Shown in pieces: positions 1 to 8,868 of a stretch of 64,000 nt of DNA. The number at the start of each line of letters is the position of its first letter. Position 1 is the first letter of the stretch. This stretch comes from an uncultured Phycisphaerales bacterium (GTDB lineage Bacteria; Planctomycetota; Phycisphaerae; Sedimentisphaerales; Anaerobacaceae), in assembly GCA_937927975.1 (NCBI GenBank), contig CALEZT010000009.1, forward strand, positions 80,300 to 144,299. Reading direction: 5' to 3'. The notes under the pieces were generated by a model that saw only the letters and a program-made list of their open reading frames with translations, had not been told where the DNA came from and did no database searches. The position numbers and the translations under genes are program-made.

Positions 1-2172
1 TCCGATGTCGGTGGCAGGACCATCATAGGTGACCTTGGTGTTGTTGAGCTTGAGGTACAGAGTTCCGGTGTTGCCTGTCGCCCCGCGGAACCAGAGTGAG
101 AGGCTCTTGATGCCGTGAGCCGTCCAGTTCTGGGCGTCGTCGAACGTCAACTTGGCCTCGGAGAAGGCAAACTTGCTGTTGTCGTACCGCAGCGGCATGG
201 CCTGCGACCCACCGCGGACGATCGTCCTTTCGGCGAACGGCGCCTGGTCGTAGCCGACCTGCGAACCGCTGGCCTGATCGGTCAGACCGTCGATCCAGGT
301 GTGCCAGATCGTGTTCTGCGCGTCGACGTTATCCCCGTAGCTCTCGAAGTCGTCGACGATCACGTATGCTTCGGTCGTGAAGTTCCAGACGTCGCCTGGG
401 TATTCGCTCCCATCACCGATTTCATCGACCTTCCAGAAATACTGGGTTCCGAGGGCCAGGTCGGCCGGCGTGTACCTGTGCTCGGTCACCGTCTGGGCGC
501 CGGCGCCTGCGGCCACCGCAGCGCTATCGGTGCCGATGGCGACCTTGTGCGAGGTCGTTTTTCGTCCGGGTCGCCAGGACAGGTCGGTCGCGACGCTGAC
601 GTCCGTGGCGCCGACCGCCGGCTGAGGCCGGAAGGCCTGCACCGGGATGTAGAAGAACCGCACCTCGCTCAGGCTGATCTGCGGCGCGACGCCACCCCAG
701 TTGCTGTTGATCGTCAGCTTGACGAACTTGGCGATGACGCCGCCGAAGCCGACGGTCGTATTGGCCGTATAGGTGGCGGCTCCGGTACCCTGGGCGAATT
801 CCGGCACGCCTTCCAGGGTCGTCCACGTTGCGCCGTCGACAGAGTATTCGACGGTGACGTCTTTGGCGCCGAAGCCCACGAACGCCTCGACGATCTGGTT
901 GGCGTTCCAGACCCACATCTTGTCGAGAGTGTAGGTCTTGTCGAACTCGTACTGGATCCAGTGGGGCCCGACGGGGCCGCTCATCCACATGTCCGCCAAC
1001 AGAAGCGAATGCTCGTCGGCGGCGTTGAGACCGGAGCCGTTGATGGTGTTCTGCGGCACGTAGCTCTGCTGGAAACTGGAGGCTGTCGCCGCGATCGGGG
1101 TCACCGGATAGGACAACGGCTCGACCGTGAAACTCCAGACCGATCCCTTGAAGATCGTGTTGTCGGGGGCGCCGTTGACCTCGTCGACGCGCCAAAAATA
1201 GGTCTGGCCGAATTCGAGACCCGCGGGGGTGAACTCGGTGTCCGTCTGAGCCTGGGCGGCCAAGACGTCCATCGGATTGCTCCGCGAAGCGGCGTTGACG
1301 TCTTCGAACGCGGTCCCGAAGTACACGTCGCGGGCGACCGCGGTCTTGCTCGGCTTCCAACTCAGCGCCGCATCGACCGGGACATCCGTGGCCTGGTCCT
1401 CGGGAGACGGATTGGCGGCCGTCGTGCCGGCGGCGACGAGCGGCAGATACCAGTTGTTGATCCATTCACTAATCACTTCGCCACGGACATCCGTAAATCG
1501 ATCGGCCACCTGGAAGAAGGCGCCGACGCGGCCGCCCGTAACGGAATTGCGCAGAATCCCGGGCATGATCTGGGTGCCATCAGGATTCTGAGCAAGAACC
1601 AGTTCGACACGCCAGTCCGTGCCGACGAATTGGGCAGGAAACCAGGGGCGATTGCTGGGCGCCGCCGGTAACGACGGAGTATACAACCGGCCGTCAGCGG
1701 TGGGAGCGAAGATCGTGGCGAGAGAGTCATCCCCCCACATCCCGGCGGCGGGAACGTCCATCATGTTCTGCAATCCGCCGGCATCGTTGTTGGCCGTGGT
1801 TCCCACGTAGAAGATGTAGTCGCCGGTGTTGATGATGGTGTTCCCGTCGTCCAAGAACAGCTCGGCCAACGATCCGTTGGGCTGCGCGTTGCCTGATCGA
1901 TAGATCGTCTCCGGGAAGTTGCCGCACAGGATCAGAAGGTCCGGGGCGCCGTCGCCGGTATGGGCGATGACCCAACTGGCGAGGGCGTCCAGCGCCGTCA
2001 CAGGGAACAGTTCAACGGACGCGCCCTTCACGTTGTTCACGATTTCCTGCATTTCCTGGTCCGCCGCCGCCTGTCCCCACCAGCCTGCTTTGGTGGAGAT
2101 CGCGATGTCGATGGCCATCGTGCTGGTACTGAACGCCAGCAGGATGGCGAGAGACAATATGACCTTCTTCAT
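1..2172 (-). CDS. Large secreted multidomain protein (C-terminus beyond window)
   Basis: The reading frame enters from the right and is still open at base 1, so the C-terminus is missing. It begins MKKVILSLAILLAF with a Sec signal peptide probably cleaved after STMA. An ATG two codons upstream (2178) lies only 2 bases from the AGGAGG ribosome site; the ATG at 2172 is 8 bases away and is preferred. Residues ~20-240 form an alpha/beta region resembling a glutamine-amidotransferase/ThuA-like fold (weak). Next come a fibronectin-III-like module ending in FGQTYFWRVDEV, an F5/8 type C (discoidin)-like module (GPHWIQYEFDKTYTLDKMWV), a second FN3-like module, and the start of a domain opening VDDFESYGD. 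These modules are typical of carbohydrate-binding extracellular proteins of planctomycetes. Extracellular glycan binding is inferred; no catalytic residues were identified. Confidence 0.85.
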   Translation of the reverse strand, partial: MKKVILSLAILLAFSTSTMAIDIAISTKAGWWGQAAADQEMQEIVNNVKGASVELFPVTALDALASWVIAHTGDGAPDLLILCGNFPETIYRSGNAQPNGSLAELFLDDGNTIINTGDYIFYVGTTANNDAGGLQNMMDVPAAGMWGDDSLATIFAPTADGRLYTPSLPAAPSNRPWFPAQFVGTDWRVELVLAQNPDGTQIMPGILRNSVTGGRVGAFFQVADRFTDVRGEVISEWINNWYLPLVAAGTTAANPSPEDQATDVPVDAALSWKPSKTAVARDVYFGTAFEDVNAASRSNPMDVLAAQAQTDTEFTPAGLEFGQTYFWRVDEVNGAPDNTIFKGSVWSFTVEPLSYPVTPIAATASSFQQSYVPQNTINGSGLNAADEHSLLLADMWMSGPVGPHWIQYEFDKTYTLDKMWVWNANQIVEAFVGFGAKDVTVEYSVDGATWTTLEGVPEFAQGTGAATYTANTTVGFGGVIAKFVKLTINSNWGGVAPQISLSEVRFFYIPVQAFRPQPAVGATDVSVATDLSWRPGRKTTSHKVAIGTDSAAVAAGAGAQTVTEHRYTPADLALGTQYFWKVDEIGDGSEYPGDVWNFTTEAYVIVDDFESYGDNVDAQNTIWHTWIDGLTDQASGSQVGYDQAPFAERTIVRGGSQAMPLRYDNSKFAFSEAKLTFDDAQNWTAHGIKSLSLWFRGATGNTGTLYLKLNNTKVTYDGPATDIG

Positions 2173-2178
2173 CTTCAT

Positions 2179-2755
2179 GTCCTCCTTTGCACATGCCAAC
2201 TTCAGACAGAGGGAACGCTGTCCGACCACAAGTCAGAGTGCGTCGATCCCTCCGCACAATGGGCCCGCTTGGGAGCCCTCGCCCTTCGCCGTACGCCGGC
2301 CGCTGGGGGTGCGCAGGCCGACGCTTTCTCGCCCGGTTTGAATGGGGAAGTGCCCTCACACCGATTCATGTCGATGGACTTGCCGGACACCTCCTTTCCG
2401 ACAGCGTGGACTTTGGGCCGCCTGGAATAGAAAAATTGCCCAAGCTTTATGGAAATGCAGCCACCGTCCCGCAACCACCCTGTGCCCTGACTGCCTCACG
2501 CCAGGCTCCTGAATGGACCGGTACTCCTGTTTCCTGCCGCCGGGATAAACCCGTTCTTTCGCGACATCCGGGCCCCCCCGGCGGTCCATGTTACACAGCA
2601 CTCATGATTATAACAGAGGCCCATCATGGGTACAAGATCGCCGTTCGAAAATTGGCGAAAAAACGGGAAGACACGCAGGAAGCCACTTCGCACTTGGCAT
2701 ACCCCGCCCAGTCATCCCAAGATCGCTCCCATGACGAGAACCGCCTTTCGATCGG
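2179..2755. other. 577-base gap without a recognisable gene
   Basis: This gap separates two minus-strand genes and must hold the promoter of the secreted protein to its left. Short open frames exist on both strands, but none has a ribosome site plus a recognisable sequence. No strong hairpin with a T-run was seen after the murein transglycosylase stop. Confidence 0.5.
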
Positions 2756-3994
2756 TTAGTTGACGCCCGTTCGCTCAGGATTCGTGGGTGTCAGAGACTC
2801 CGTCGCAGCAACCTGTGGCTTGGCGAACAGGTAGTAGAGCCGCCCTTCCTGATACGTCTGGCCGGCGAGTTGTCCCGCCTCGTCGCCCTCGCCCATGTAG
2901 ATGTCGCAGCGGCCTGGGGCGCGGATGGCCCCGCCGGTGTCCTGGTCGAGGACGAAGCCGTCGAAGGTTTGAATGGACATCCGGCCGTCCTGCACCTGCG
3001 GCAGTGTCGTCGAGAGGAACGCCAGGCAGCCGCGAGGAAAGATGCTCTTGTCGGTGGCGATCGTCCGCCACGGAATCACCGGCTCGTTGAGGCTGCCTCG
3101 CGGCGTGCCCTCGCTGCTCTGGAAGAACACGAAACGCGGATTCGAACGGACGTAGACGTCCACATCCTCGGGATGGGCCTTGAAATACTCGATCATGGTC
3201 GCCAGGCTGATGTGATCCGAGGCGATCTTGCCGTCGGCGACGAGCTTGGCCGCGACGCTGACGTAGTCATGACCGTTGTTGGCGGAGTAGCCGACCGTGA
3301 CGATCCGCCCATCGGACAGTCGGATCTTGGCGGAGCCTTGCACGTGGGCGATGTAGACCTCGAACGGGTCGCTCAACCAGATGAGTTCCTGCCCCTTGAG
3401 CATGCCGGAGACCTCGATCTCCGCCCGGCTCGGATAGGGAGCGAGCTTGCCGTCGGCCCAGCGGCGACCGAGCGTTTGGCCGTCGGCGTTCTTGACCAGA
3501 TCCTGCGGCGCCTTGTACAGCGGATAGCGGAACGCATCGGTCTGCTCATAGGAGCCGTTGAAGATCGGGGTGTAGTACCCGGTGAACAGGACCGTGCCCA
3601 GATCGTCGCAGCCGACGGATTCATAGACGTCGTAGTCGACCGCGATCAGGGCGTTGACTTCGTCGGCGCGGGCCCCCGAATCGAGAAGGGTCAGAAACGT
3701 CTGGAGACTGGCCACCGCCTGGGCGTGGGTGATCTGCCCATAGGGATAGTACTGCCTGCTCGACGCCTTGGATAAGTAGTTGAGACTGTTGCGGATCGCG
3801 GCCTTGAGGGTGTCCAGATCCCGCCAACCGCCTGTGAAATCCGGGTACTTGCTCTTATCTTCGATCTTGCGGAGAGCCAACTGGCCCGGCGGAAGCGGTC
3901 GGTCGTACTGCGGCCTGGTCGCCACGCGTTTGGCCTGACAGCCCGTCAGGAGAACCCCCAACGCCAGCACCCCCAGCAACATCATCTTCTTCAT
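2756..3994 (-). CDS. mltA: Membrane-bound lytic murein transglycosylase A (MltA family)
   Basis: Predicted lipoprotein of 412 residues. The N-terminus MKKMMLLGVLALGVLLTGCQAK carries a lipobox (LTGC), so it should be anchored in a membrane. The central region has the MltA signatures LFTGYYTPIFNGS and YSANNGHDY. The C-terminal 3D domain has QTFDGFVLDQDTGGAIRAPG, and the Asp in DQDTGGAI corresponds to the catalytic acid of this family. MltA enzymes cleave the glycan strands of peptidoglycan, releasing 1,6-anhydromuropeptides. The start at 3994 sits 6 bases from AAAGG; an ATG directly upstream (3997) is the alternative. Presence of this enzyme fits a cell with peptidoglycan. The gene appears to be a single transcription unit. 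Confidence 0.93.
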   Translation of the reverse strand: MKKMMLLGVLALGVLLTGCQAKRVATRPQYDRPLPPGQLALRKIEDKSKYPDFTGGWRDLDTLKAAIRNSLNYLSKASSRQYYPYGQITHAQAVASLQTFLTLLDSGARADEVNALIAVDYDVYESVGCDDLGTVLFTGYYTPIFNGSYEQTDAFRYPLYKAPQDLVKNADGQTLGRRWADGKLAPYPSRAEIEVSGMLKGQELIWLSDPFEVYIAHVQGSAKIRLSDGRIVTVGYSANNGHDYVSVAAKLVADGKIASDHISLATMIEYFKAHPEDVDVYVRSNPRFVFFQSSEGTPRGSLNEPVIPWRTIATDKSIFPRGCLAFLSTTLPQVQDGRMSIQTFDGFVLDQDTGGAIRAPGRCDIYMGEGDEAGQLAGQTYQEGRLYYLFAKPQVAATESLTPTNPERTGVN

Positions 3995-4160
3995 CATCGG
4001 CCTTTCGATCCATCGAAACGTGGTTCTGCGGCACCCGTGCGGGTCTCCATGCATCGTCCCATATTAAGCAATCGCCCAAGGAAAAAGTAAAGAGCCGTTT
4101 GAGTCCGGGACGGGATTTGCCGATGTTCAAACGGAATCCGTTCGATGTCGGGGGCCTGAT

Positions 4161-4637
4161 ATGCAGAAAGAAAGACTGTTTGCGCGAATCGGCGAGCTGA
4201 CCGTCCGCTACGCCACCCTGGAGCACCAGCTCCAGTCGCTGCTGGACCTTCTGCTGGCCCAGGACAACCAGTTGATCGGGCCCTTTCTGATCCACGAGTT
4301 GAACCTCGCGGTCCTGCTGCGAAAGATCAAGCACGTCGGACGTTATCGCCTGCAAAACAACGCGCGGCTTCTGGCGGACCTTGAGCAGGCCCTCAAACGC
4401 ATCGAAGCCATCCGCGACCTGCGGAACCTTCTCATGCACGGCAACTGGCAGATCAACGAAAACTGCCCGACCTGTCCCGTCAAGGTTCGGGACTTCAAAA
4501 TGAAATTCGAGGGCGGCCAGTGGCAGGAGACCACCGAGACGACGTTCAACGAGAGGAAACTCGACCAGTTGGTCGCCCGGCTCCAAGGCATGAGCAACGA
4601 CGTCCAACGCGTCATGCAAGGAATCCAGCGACCCTGA
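4161..4637 (+). CDS. Small helical protein with Rx4H motif, function unknown
   Basis: 158 residues, predicted almost entirely alpha-helical in the first 100. GGGGG lies 6 bases before the ATG. The segment RDLRNLLMHGNW contains an Arg-x4-His pattern resembling the active motif of HEPN-type ribonucleases and of related helical nucleotide-binding folds; the surrounding RNLLMHG is also common in non-toxin families. The C-terminal third contains a Cys pair (CPTCP) that could bind metal. No antitoxin-like partner sits next to it: the upstream neighbour is the divergent transglycosylase and the downstream one is convergent. The HEPN relationship is an inference from the motif only. Confidence 0.8.
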   Translation: MQKERLFARIGELTVRYATLEHQLQSLLDLLLAQDNQLIGPFLIHELNLAVLLRKIKHVGRYRLQNNARLLADLEQALKRIEAIRDLRNLLMHGNWQINENCPTCPVKVRDFKMKFEGGQWQETTETTFNERKLDQLVARLQGMSNDVQRVMQGIQRP

Positions 4638-4717
4638 CCCGCCCTTGCCGCGACAGGAATGGGAACAGGGGCCGCGAACGACATACGGCCCACTGAACCA
4701 ACCCCGTCCGGAACGAT

Positions 4718-5458
4718 CTACAAGCTTCGATTGCGCCGCAGCCATCCCGCCAGCGGCAGCCCCACTACGCTCAGCAGCAGCGCGGCGGGAGCGGGAATCT
4801 GAACCATCACGACGGAATCCGGGACCAGAACGTGACTGAGGATGCTCCCACTCGACGGCGGGTCCAGCGGATCGCTCTCAGGCGTCTTGAACAGGCCGTA
4901 ATTGTACAGAGCACAGAAGTCTCCGTCGACCACGTAACTTCGGGCGTAGAAGTCGCCCCAGACCGGGGCCCGGTCCGTATCGAAGCTGATCGTCAGGACC
5001 TTGGGGTCGATGTCCACCGTGGCCAGTCGAATGCCGTACAGATTCCGAGGCAGATTCGGATTGTCCGCGGGATTGTGAAGGCCGACATCGATGCTCTGGA
5101 CCCAATGCTCGGGCGAACTCGTCAGGGAGTACAGGTTCGCGATCGTAAACGCGGGACCCGACGATCCGTTCGAGGCTTCGATGATGATGCATTGGATATC
5201 CGCCGCCAGCCCCCCTTTGTCCGGGACCCGAAGCGTGTACTCGTAGCGCCACATGCCCGGCGTCGTGATGTTGTCCACCTTCCAGCTCAGACTGGTCTCG
5301 GTCGACAACCAGTTGAACCCGGTGACGAACAAGACTCCGTCGCCGCCGCCGCCGGTGGCGGCCAGCTTGCCAACGTAGGACACAGGAGCCGCCTGGAGCG
5401 AACCCGCGCAGACCGCTCCCAATACCGAAAGAACCCACAAAATCCTTTTCATGCTCAT
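4718..5458 (-). CDS. Secreted protein with PEP-CTERM-like sorting tail
   Basis: 246 residues. MSMKRILWVLSVLGAVCAGS is a Sec signal peptide cleaved near LQA|APV. The C-terminus reads VQIPAPAALLLSVVGLPL followed by AGWLRRNRSL: a short Pro-Ala motif, one membrane span and an Arg-rich end, the layout of PEP-CTERM-type (exosortase) sorting signals with a variant 'IPAPAA' box. The body is beta-rich with no recognised enzyme motif. AAAGGAG lies 7 bases before the ATG. Such proteins are usually processed to the cell surface or matrix by an exosortase; none is encoded in this window. Function beyond surface display is unknown. Confidence 0.85.
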   Translation of the reverse strand: MSMKRILWVLSVLGAVCAGSLQAAPVSYVGKLAATGGGGDGVLFVTGFNWLSTETSLSWKVDNITTPGMWRYEYTLRVPDKGGLAADIQCIIIEASNGSSGPAFTIANLYSLTSSPEHWVQSIDVGLHNPADNPNLPRNLYGIRLATVDIDPKVLTISFDTDRAPVWGDFYARSYVVDGDFCALYNYGLFKTPESDPLDPPSSGSILSHVLVPDSVVMVQIPAPAALLLSVVGLPLAGWLRRNRSL

Positions 5459-6210
5459 TCCTCATCTCCTTTGGGTCTCTTCACGTTCGACGGCGTTCCC
5501 CAGATTCGGCCTGTCCGTCCTCGCGCGCCGCGATGATCTTCTACGACCGAATCGCTCTGTCCTTCGTTCGTAGAGATCGGCGCGCCGATGCGAGACATCC
5601 AGGCGAGCGCACCACAATGCACTCGAACCACTGAAAAGGGAACCTCTCCGCCGTCGTCATGAAGCGGCGACCGATTCCATCAACTCGCCGAAACACAGCC
5701 GAAAACGCTTCTCTTCATCACCCTATGATCATTGGCATGACGTCGTTTGCCTCCTTGCTCCCCCCTCCTTTCCTCAATGATCGCGGGCCCGCCGGGGCCC
5801 ATCAACGAGTTTGTCACCAGGACGCGGCGCGATGGAAACAGGGAAGAAGGTGCTTCGATAGGTGTGGATCGCTTCTGGACTCCATCACTCCCGGTTTGTC
5901 GCTTTCCGTAGGCGTCCTCCATTCATCGCCACAGCGGCACTCCATTGCGGCCCGGAATCGTGATGCCTCGCAGTTTCGCAGTTCTGTCCTCGAACTGCGA
6001 CCCTGCAAACCGAGCCCGACATTGTCCTTGTTTCTATCCTTGTCACCCACACTCTGTCAAGAATAATTCCATGGAAAAAACCGATACGGCTATGCCAATA
6101 CTCTTTCGGCAGTCCGTGCGAGAGGCGGACGCTTGCTCCCGAGCCGGACAACCTTCATAATGGCGGGCACTTGTGAACGGATCCATCCGCGCCTGTGCAA
6201 GGGATGCAGC
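5459..6210. other. Divergent intergenic region with an imperfect inverted repeat
   Basis: This 752-base region lies between a minus-strand surface-protein gene and the plus-strand thioesterase and must contain both promoters. No coding frame is convincing. At 5536-5577 two arms (about ATCTTCTACGACCGAA and its near complement) form an imperfect 15-bp inverted repeat around a loop of about 11 bases. It could be an operator or a hairpin near the start of the left gene's transcript. Confidence 0.45.
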
Positions 6211-6945
6211 ATGAGCCAACCCAGAGAAGACCGCTTCATCATCAGAATGTATGACTGTCGACCGGACGGGCAGGTGAAGACCAGCTCGCTGATGCAGTAC
6301 ATGCAGGAGGCGGCAGCCTGTCACGCCGAACAGCTCGGCCTGGGCATTCGCCAGCTCGAACGGCGAGGCTGCCTCTGGGTGCTGGTCAATCTGCGAATCG
6401 AGGTCAGCGACACGCCGGGATGGGGCGACGAGGTGATCGTCGCCACCTGGCCCAGCGGCTGCACGCGTATGATCGCCTCGCGAGAGTTCATCGGCCGCTC
6501 GCTGGAAGGGCTCGATTTCTTCCGGGCCGCCAGCGACTGGATGATCCTCGACCGACAGACGGGCCGGCCGAAAAACCTGGACCGGCTTGACCTGAACCTG
6601 CCCCAGCCGGGCCCCAAAGCCCTGGCGACCGCGACGACCCGCCTCCAGCCGGACGACAGCTACACGCACGTCTGTTCTCTGGTCGTCCCTTTCAGCGCGG
6701 TGGACTTCAACGGGCACGTGAACAACACCGAGTATGTGCGATGGGCCCTGGACGCAGTCCACCAGCACATCGGGAGCCTGCCGGAGATCCGAACGGCGCA
6801 GCTCACGTACCAGGCGGAGGTTTTCGCAGGCGACGAAATCGAGTTGCTGGTCCACTCCGACCCCAGCGGCCCCCTCGGCGTCTGTATCCGCAAGCGCAGG
6901 GAGGACGCTGTCGTGACCGCCTTTCTCATGGAGATCCTCGACTAA
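6211..6945 (+). CDS. Acyl-ACP thioesterase family protein (double hotdog)
   Basis: 244 residues, the usual size for bacterial relatives of plant FatA/FatB. Two hotdog repeats are visible: the first around QYMQEAAACHAEQLG, the second around FSAVDFNGHVNNTEYVRW. The NGHVNN segment matches the Asn/His catalytic motif of the family. The enzyme would hydrolyse acyl-ACP to release free fatty acid in the cytoplasm. The start MSQPREDRF was chosen because AAGGG lies 7 bases upstream; the frame stays open further upstream but no ribosome site supports earlier starts. It is followed by a hairpin at 6961-6987 and is convergent with the cold-shock genes. Confidence 0.88.
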   Translation: MSQPREDRFIIRMYDCRPDGQVKTSSLMQYMQEAAACHAEQLGLGIRQLERRGCLWVLVNLRIEVSDTPGWGDEVIVATWPSGCTRMIASREFIGRSLEGLDFFRAASDWMILDRQTGRPKNLDRLDLNLPQPGPKALATATTRLQPDDSYTHVCSLVVPFSAVDFNGHVNNTEYVRWALDAVHQHIGSLPEIRTAQLTYQAEVFAGDEIELLVHSDPSGPLGVCIRKRREDAVVTAFLMEILD

Positions 6946-6960
6946 AGGACGCGCATAGAA

Positions 6961-6987
6961 AGGGCCCTGCGGATTTCACAGGGCCCT
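6961..6987. terminator. Bidirectional hairpin terminator
   Basis: AGGGCCCTG and CAGGGCCCT form a perfect 9-bp stem with a 9-base loop between the convergent thioesterase and cold-shock genes. The T-run is weak on both sides (TTTCTAT on the minus strand), so termination strength is uncertain. Confidence 0.65.
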
Positions 6988-7050
6988 CGTCTTCAACGTC
7001 AAACATGGACCGGCGCGTCGCCGCGAGGCCCATCCGGCTTGCGTCGATTC

Positions 7051-7254
7051 TCAGACAGGCATGACATTCGTGGCCTCGGGGCCTTTGCGGCCCTGGCCGC
7101 GATTGTACTCCACGGCCTGCCCTTCGTGCAGCGTCTTGAATCCTTCGCCGGCAATGTTCGAATGATGGATGAACAGCTCTTCGCTGCCATCATCGGGCGT
7201 AATGAATCCGAAACCCTTTTTCTCGTTGAACCACTTGACTGTTCCTCGTGCCAT
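7051..7254 (-). CDS. Cold shock domain protein (CspA family)
   Basis: 67 residues, exactly the typical Csp length. It begins [18 protein letters not shown] and has both RNA-binding motifs, KGFGFI (RNP1) and LFIHHS (RNP2-like), then the usual HEGQAVEY and [10 protein letters not shown] ends. Csp proteins are small OB-fold RNA/DNA chaperones that melt mRNA structure in the cytoplasm. AGGAG lies 8 bases before the ATG. It is the downstream member of a tandem pair; the paralog at 7327-7530 lies 72 bases away on the same strand. It could be cotranscribed with it or have its own promoter. Confidence 0.97.
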   Translation of the reverse strand: MARGTVKWFNEKKGFGFITPDDGSEELFIHHSNIAGEGFKTLHEGQAVEYNRGQGRKGPEATNVMPV

Positions 7255-7326
7255 ACTGCGTTCTCCTGGGACCTCGGCATGGTCCCGTCCAAACTTCTCT
7301 CCCCTGTTGCTGCTGCTTGCTCGGAG

Positions 7327-7530
7327 TTACTTCGGGATGACGTTGGTCGCGCAGGGACCCTTGCGGCCCTGTCCGACGGTGAACTCAACCTTCTGCCCCT
7401 CGTTGAGAGTGGCGTACCCTTGAGTCCGAATCTCCGAGTGATGGACGAACAGGTCGTCGCCGCCCTCGTCGGGAGCGATGAACCCGAAGCCCTTGTCCGC
7501 GTTGAACCACTTCACTGTACCCTTTGCCAC
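7327..7530 (-). CDS. Cold shock domain protein (CspA family), GTG start
   Basis: 67 residues when read from a GTG that lies 8 bases after AGGAG; the earlier in-frame ATG would add 12 residues foreign to the family. The sequence (M)[19 protein letters not shown] has intact RNP1 (KGFGFI) and RNP2-like (LFVHHS) motifs and ends [13 protein letters not shown]. It is clearly paralogous to the neighbour at 7051-7254 with equal length, pointing to tandem duplication. Role: single-stranded RNA binding and mRNA structure control. The long upstream gap (to 7952) may include an extended leader, as is common for csp mRNAs. Confidence 0.95.
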   Translation of the reverse strand: MAKGTVKWFNADKGFGFIAPDEGGDDLFVHHSEIRTQGYATLNEGQKVEFTVGQGRKGPCATNVIPK

Positions 7531-7952
7531 TGGATCTTCTCCTGAGCTCTCACGAGCTCCAAACACATTCCCTCTACTGCATTCAAGGGGTAGACTTCGA
7601 GGGAGGAAAGCTTACTCCTTTACAGGCATTCCACTATAGCGACTCATACATCCGCTGGGTACAAAATAAACCGTCAGATGCAGAATTTCGGAGCCTTTTT
7701 CGAGAGGGAAATTCCCCGCTTCGGATCGCGCAAGCAGGCGGTGGAGCCGCAAAACGCCGACGGCGATGCCGCTTAGGAACAACGCGAAACCCTGTGGGAG
7801 AGGGCCGGTTCGTCGAGTGACGCTACAGTTCGCGGTTTGGCGGGAACTGAGCAGAAATGCGGCCGACGGTCATGAATGGAGCCAGATCGCTGCAAGCAGT
7901 TGCATGCCCGCGGAACCAGGTTCACCGCAGTCAGGCCGGGCCGACTCGTCCG
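7531..7952. other. Gap upstream of the tandem csp genes
   Basis: 422 bases between two minus-strand genes. No convincing coding frame. It should carry the promoter and leader of the csp pair; a TATAGT-like hexamer occurs on the minus strand near 7635-7640, but no matching -35 box at good spacing was found. Confidence 0.4.
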
Positions 7953-8591
7953 TCAACGCATGACCCAGCCCTGGCCCTTGTAGACGACCTCCACGGAGGA
8001 TCGTAGAGACGGATCGCCGCGAAGGGCGTATTTCAATTCCAACGTCTTGCGGAGAAAGATCGGAACGGGCCTGCCATTGGCGTCCGTCTCGACCGGATGG
8101 GGGATCATCGCGGTCTCGTTGCTCAGTCCGCCTACAAACACCTGAAAACCCGCGGCCTGCGGGTCAAAATCCTGCCAGACAATCGCAATGTCCCGCGCGT
8201 TGTCCTCCCCTTCGAGAACCCGGTTAGGCACGTTCTGGAGGGACTCCAGGAGCGGATAGCGGCTTGCATGTCGCTGCTGAATCATTTGGAACACCACAGG
8301 CGGAACGCCCCGCCCAGCCGGCACCACCTGAAGCGTGTCGGTCATCAGGTCGCAGCGAGGGTAAAACTCGACATCCATTCCCGTACGGTTGGTGACCGTC
8401 AGGATGGTATACCAAAAACGCTGTTCGCCTCGCGGTCCCCATGGGAGCACAATCTGCTGCGGCTGCTCGTACCGCACGTCCAGCGTCCAATGTCCCGCCC
8501 GCTGCACAATCGCCGGCGTCGGCGCCGAGGCGACGCACAGACCCGCCAGAAACGCCGTAAGCACCGTCCCATAAACGAGATAACTCTTCAT
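7953..8591 (-). CDS. Secreted protein of unknown function
   Basis: 212 residues. MKSYLVYGTVLTAFLAGLCVAS is a signal peptide, probably cut near ASA|PTP. The mature part is beta-rich, with WTLDVRYEQPQQIVL and FWYTILTVTNRTG. The last suggests an immunoglobulin-like or transthyretin-like fold in which stable 'normal' and 'measured' strands alternate. No catalytic motif was identified. GGAG lies about 12 bases upstream of the ATG. It stands alone, divergent from the oxidoreductase gene. I do not recognise a named family. Confidence 0.8.
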   Translation of the reverse strand: MKSYLVYGTVLTAFLAGLCVASAPTPAIVQRAGHWTLDVRYEQPQQIVLPWGPRGEQRFWYTILTVTNRTGMDVEFYPRCDLMTDTLQVVPAGRGVPPVVFQMIQQRHASRYPLLESLQNVPNRVLEGEDNARDIAIVWQDFDPQAAGFQVFVGGLSNETAMIPHPVETDANGRPVPIFLRKTLELKYALRGDPSLRSSVEVVYKGQGWVMR

Positions 8592-8868
8592 CGCAAATCC
8601 GCTCTCCAGAGAATCACAGGATACTCGGATACGCCAAGTTCTACTATTTGCCCATTTTACACGAAATCAATCGCTCTGCCAAGAAGATTCTCGCACCAGA
8701 ACGCCTTCCTCCGAATGTCTGGGAACGGCAAAGGTTTTGCCTCTCCCGGCCCGCTGATGCGAAAATGGCGTGCGTCCCAACCGCCGTCGTGATAGTCTGG
8801 TCGTCGGGTCTTTGACTGCGGTTTTCTCAACCATAGGGCACTACAAACCCTTGCGATGGAGTAGGGCT

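Noticed and set aside
4161..4637. Toxin-antitoxin system
   Set aside because: Only the Rx4H motif points that way; no adjacent antitoxin gene is present.
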